From assembly GCA_964651785.1 (NCBI GenBank), contig CAZYWJ010000093.1, positions 1 through 8,897 of the forward strand: 8,897 bases of DNA. Reading direction: 5' to 3'. The stretch comes from JAKVAV01 sp964651785 (GTDB taxonomy: Bacteria > Bacteroidota > Bacteroidia > Flavobacteriales_D > Cryomorphaceae). Position 1 is the first letter of the stretch, and the number at the start of each line of letters is the position of its first letter. The position numbers were made by a program, and so were the translations under genes. Shown here piece by piece: positions 6,816-8,897 of this stretch. The notes under the pieces are model-generated. The model was not told the DNA's origin, did not search any database, and saw only the letters and a list, made by a program, of their open reading frames with translations.

Positions 6816-8645
6816 ATGAAGACACACTTAACAAATCCGCGAATCAGAGCGGGAAACGGAGTACTTACGGCGCTCATCTGTTTTATGGCGGCAGCGACTT
6901 TGGATGCGCAAGACCTCATAAACCACTTGAGCTACACGCCGCCGCTGGACGAAAAGCAGCAACACTACCTGCGAACGATTACCGAGAATCCGATCAACGA
7001 GAACATCCGATTCGTTGAGATCAACATGGAGGCCCTCAAGGAGGAAGGGTTGATCTTCAACCCTAGCCGTACGGAAAAGTACGAGGTGGTCAAAGTTGAT
7101 CGCGGTAGCAACTCACGTTCTCACATCTCGTGGTGCGGTCAGATCGTCGGCTACGAGCACGGCGGTGGAGATGTAAATATGGTCAAGGTGGGAGAGGAGC
7201 TGGTCGGGCATTTCACCATAGACGATATGATCTACGCCATAACCCACATAGGCAAAGGACTGCACGTATTGTACGAAGTCAATTCAGGTGAAGTACCCGA
7301 AGAAGAGTGCTTCAGTCATAATCACGACATCAAGGCTCCCAAAGAAAAACGTCCCGTGATCACCGATCCGGATTACGTCAACAATCTCTCGGAGGAGAAG
7401 ATATCGGGCGATTGCAAAATCAGGGTCTTGGTAGGTTTTACGCCTGCGGCAGAGGATCAGTATACCAATCTTCTGGCTCAGATCAACAATCTGTTCAACC
7501 TGGCCAATTCGGCATACAATTATGGCAATGTGACCTTCAATATAGAGCTGGCTCACGCTTACCGCGTAAACTACACGGCACTTTCAGACAATGGTGATAA
7601 CCTCAGTCTTTGGCGAGGCACGAGCGATGGCTTCATGGACGAGGTGCATGCCTTGCGCAGTGTGTGGAGAGCCGATCAATGCGCGCTGATCGTCCCAGGT
7701 GGTGGTGGAATTGCCTATTTGGATCTCGATTACCAAGATCAGTTCTCGGTTACGGGCACATCAAATTTCAGTGTGTATACCTTTCACCATGAGCTCGGGC
7801 ACAATATGCTCTGTACCCACGATCTCTTCAATACGGATGAACCGGGAACCGCTCCCTACGCGGGCTGGGGAGATCCCAACGGTTGCTTCCGAACCGTAAT
7901 GGCCTATCAGGAAGCTTGTGGTACGGGTTCGTGCTCGCGTGTAAATGTGTTCAGTCGCTCGATCGGCAGCTACTTTTGCGGAGGTTCCGATCGCCCCATT
8001 GGCTCCCTTCTGCAACGAAACGTGGACAGGCTGGTCCTTTCTCGCAATGCCGTCATCAATCACCAAGTAGCCCCGCTCAATGCGTACTACACGGGAAATT
8101 ATGGCTATTCTGACAATGAAGCCGTGCATATGGCGGCCAATTCCAGCTTCACCTACTTCGGTTTTCCGTCTAACCTCTTTCTTTTGCTCAATGGTTCGGA
8201 GGGAAGTTTCCGTGCTCCCAACTACGTAAGCCTTGGTGCAGGATTTTGGGCCGACGAGGGTAGCTTTTTCGAAGCCTATATCGACAATTGCGATAATCCT
8301 TTCGGCGATGCCGATGCCAAAGCGGGAGGAGAAACGGGACAGCCCGAATTCCTCGATCCGTCCGTTCAGAAGGAAGCAGTGGCCGATGTAGAAGTAAAGG
8401 TGTTTCCCAACCCCTTTGATCAAGTTACCAACGTAGAATTCACCACCCGCGCTTACGGCAGGGTAAGCGTGGAGGTATACGATATGATGGGGCAGATGGT
8501 GGTGCAGGTCCTCGACCATCCGAACCTCGCACCGGGCACCCACCGCTATGCCATCAACACCGCCGACCTGCCAAGCGGCGTATACTCCATAGCCGTAAAT
8601 GCCGACGGAAACCGCACCGTAAACAAGGTGGTTAAAAACAGGTAG
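6816..8645 (+). CDS. Secreted M12B/reprolysin-like zinc metalloprotease with T9SS sorting domain
   Basis: The 609-residue protein is a predicted metzincin endopeptidase sent out of the cell by type IX secretion. The ATG at 6816 is preferred over an in-frame TTG at 6789 because it gives a compact signal peptide (~1-32, ending LDAQ) and avoids overlap with the fibre gene. Residues ~33-195 look like a propeptide, including SWCGQ with Cys107, a candidate zinc-blocking cysteine. The catalytic domain starts near CKIRVLVGFTP (~199). Its zinc motif is HELGHNMLCTHD, with His325, Glu326, His329 and His335; the usual metzincin glycine is Leu332. The Met-turn is TVMAYQ (Met362). Residues ~470-500 (YVSLGAGFWADEGSFFEAYIDNC) resemble the 3-coathanger-stack segment of Bacteroidota secreted proteins. 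Residues 525-609 are a type A T9SS sorting domain (VFPNPF, DMMGQ, LPSGVYSI). The substrate is unknown; the neighbouring fibre protein is one candidate. Confidence 0.9.
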   Translation: MKTHLTNPRIRAGNGVLTALICFMAAATLDAQDLINHLSYTPPLDEKQQHYLRTITENPINENIRFVEINMEALKEEGLIFNPSRTEKYEVVKVDRGSNSRSHISWCGQIVGYEHGGGDVNMVKVGEELVGHFTIDDMIYAITHIGKGLHVLYEVNSGEVPEEECFSHNHDIKAPKEKRPVITDPDYVNNLSEEKISGDCKIRVLVGFTPAAEDQYTNLLAQINNLFNLANSAYNYGNVTFNIELAHAYRVNYTALSDNGDNLSLWRGTSDGFMDEVHALRSVWRADQCALIVPGGGGIAYLDLDYQDQFSVTGTSNFSVYTFHHELGHNMLCTHDLFNTDEPGTAPYAGWGDPNGCFRTVMAYQEACGTGSCSRVNVFSRSIGSYFCGGSDRPIGSLLQRNVDRLVLSRNAVINHQVAPLNAYYTGNYGYSDNEAVHMAANSSFTYFGFPSNLFLLLNGSEGSFRAPNYVSLGAGFWADEGSFFEAYIDNCDNPFGDADAKAGGETGQPEFLDPSVQKEAVADVEVKVFPNPFDQVTNVEFTTRAYGRVSVEVYDMMGQMVVQVLDHPNLAPGTHRYAINTADLPSGVYSIAVNADGNRTVNKVVKNR

Positions 8646-8665
8646 ATCGATAACCGATAGATCGG

Positions 8666-8697
8666 AAAAAGGGCTGCCGGGAGGCGGCCCTTTTTTT
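8666..8697 (+). terminator. Rho-independent terminator of the fibre-protease operon
   Basis: A GC-rich stem starts 20 bp after the protease stop. AAAAGGGC and GCCCTTTT form the outer arms, then a T-G pair, then GCC and GGC around a GGGA loop, followed by a run of seven Ts (8691-8697). The A-run upstream makes it potentially bidirectional. It closes the transcription unit that starts near 4933. Confidence 0.9.
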
Positions 8698-8700
8698 GTG

Positions 8701-8897
8701 AGTTCTGCGGATGTCGTTACCGACAAAAATTACTTTGATTGAAAGACTTATCGGGAGTTTTTCTACTTTGTAGGGAAATTTAAACCAAAACAACGATTGG
8801 AGACGGGTACTCGATCATACCATAAGCTGAGTAAGTGCAATGAGTTGCGTTTATCCGGTGTTAAAGTAAGCTGAGTTGCGGTTATTCGGTTGTTGTG
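8701..8897. other. Non-coding window edge with possible promoter of a gene beyond the window
   Basis: No open frame with protein-like content is seen. TTG at about 8741 lies ~22 bp before TACTTTG at about 8766, a loose match to a Bacteroidota promoter reading rightward. It may serve a gene that begins past position 8897. The repeats at the right end are listed separately. Confidence 0.25.
8823..8894. repeat. Imperfect direct repeat at the right edge
   Basis: TAAGCTGAGT occurs at 8823-8832 and again at 8867-8876. The block TGAGTTGCGTTTATCCGGTGTT (8841-8862) recurs as a near copy at 8872-8894 (TGAGTTGCGGTTATTCGG and TTGTT), 31 bp downstream. The pattern may continue past the window edge. It does not have the exact repeats and even spacers of a CRISPR array. 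It could be a regulator site cluster or the edge of an intergenic repeat. Confidence 0.55.

Noticed and set aside
7761..8726. 321-codon minus-strand open frame opposite the protease
   Set aside because: It lies antisense to the catalytic and sorting domains of a well-supported protease, has no recognisable domain, and runs through the terminator stem. It is a by-product of the codon bias of the real gene.
8823..8897. CRISPR array
   Set aside because: There are only two imperfect copies, unequal in length, with no regular spacers and no cas gene.

Overview
The window looks like part of a Bacteroidota genome, probably a flavobacterial lineage and possibly a metagenome assembly. The evidence is a hybrid two-component system of the Bacteroidota type, a C-terminal type IX secretion (T9SS) sorting domain, a flavobacteria-style fibre protein with repeated GVYG motifs, no Shine-Dalgarno sequences at the starts, and TAnnTTTG-like -7 promoter boxes. 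The exact genus cannot be read from the sequence.

Layout, all genes on the + strand. Positions 1-631 hold no convincing gene. They contain two copies of a ~171-bp hairpin-rich repeat offset by exactly 225 bp, then a promoter-like block at 501-545. Positions 632-4809 encode one large hybrid sensor: periplasmic propeller and Y_Y_Y domain, one membrane helix, histidine kinase, receiver and AraC-type DNA-binding domain. The gene is interrupted by 100 Ns flanked by an identical 55-bp sequence. Collapsing the gap and one copy restores a continuous 1340-residue frame, so this is an assembly seam and not a broken gene. Positions 4810-5050 are a 241-bp regulatory spacer with a promoter-like block and a leader hairpin. 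Positions 5051-6808 encode a 585-residue secreted fibre-like repeat protein. Seven bases after its stop, 6816-8645 encode a 609-residue secreted zinc metalloprotease (metzincin, M12B/reprolysin-like) with a T9SS sorting domain. A strong intrinsic terminator follows at 8666-8697. The last ~200 bp is non-coding to the window edge and carries a new imperfect direct repeat.

How the parts may work together: the fibre and protease genes look like one transcription unit (promoter near 4884-4928, terminator at 8666-8697). The most interesting signal is a 19-bp motif, TGARACTATKCTGTTAGCC. It occurs upstream of the sensor gene (501-519) and upstream of the fibre-protease operon (4884-4902). In both places it lies exactly the same distance from a CTTTTG promoter core. 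Upstream of the operon, its TGARACTAT half is repeated with a 21-bp period, about two helical turns. This suggests that the sensor, through its AraC domain, controls both itself and the adjacent secreted-protein operon. The control link is inference; the motif, spacing and gene order are visible in the sequence.
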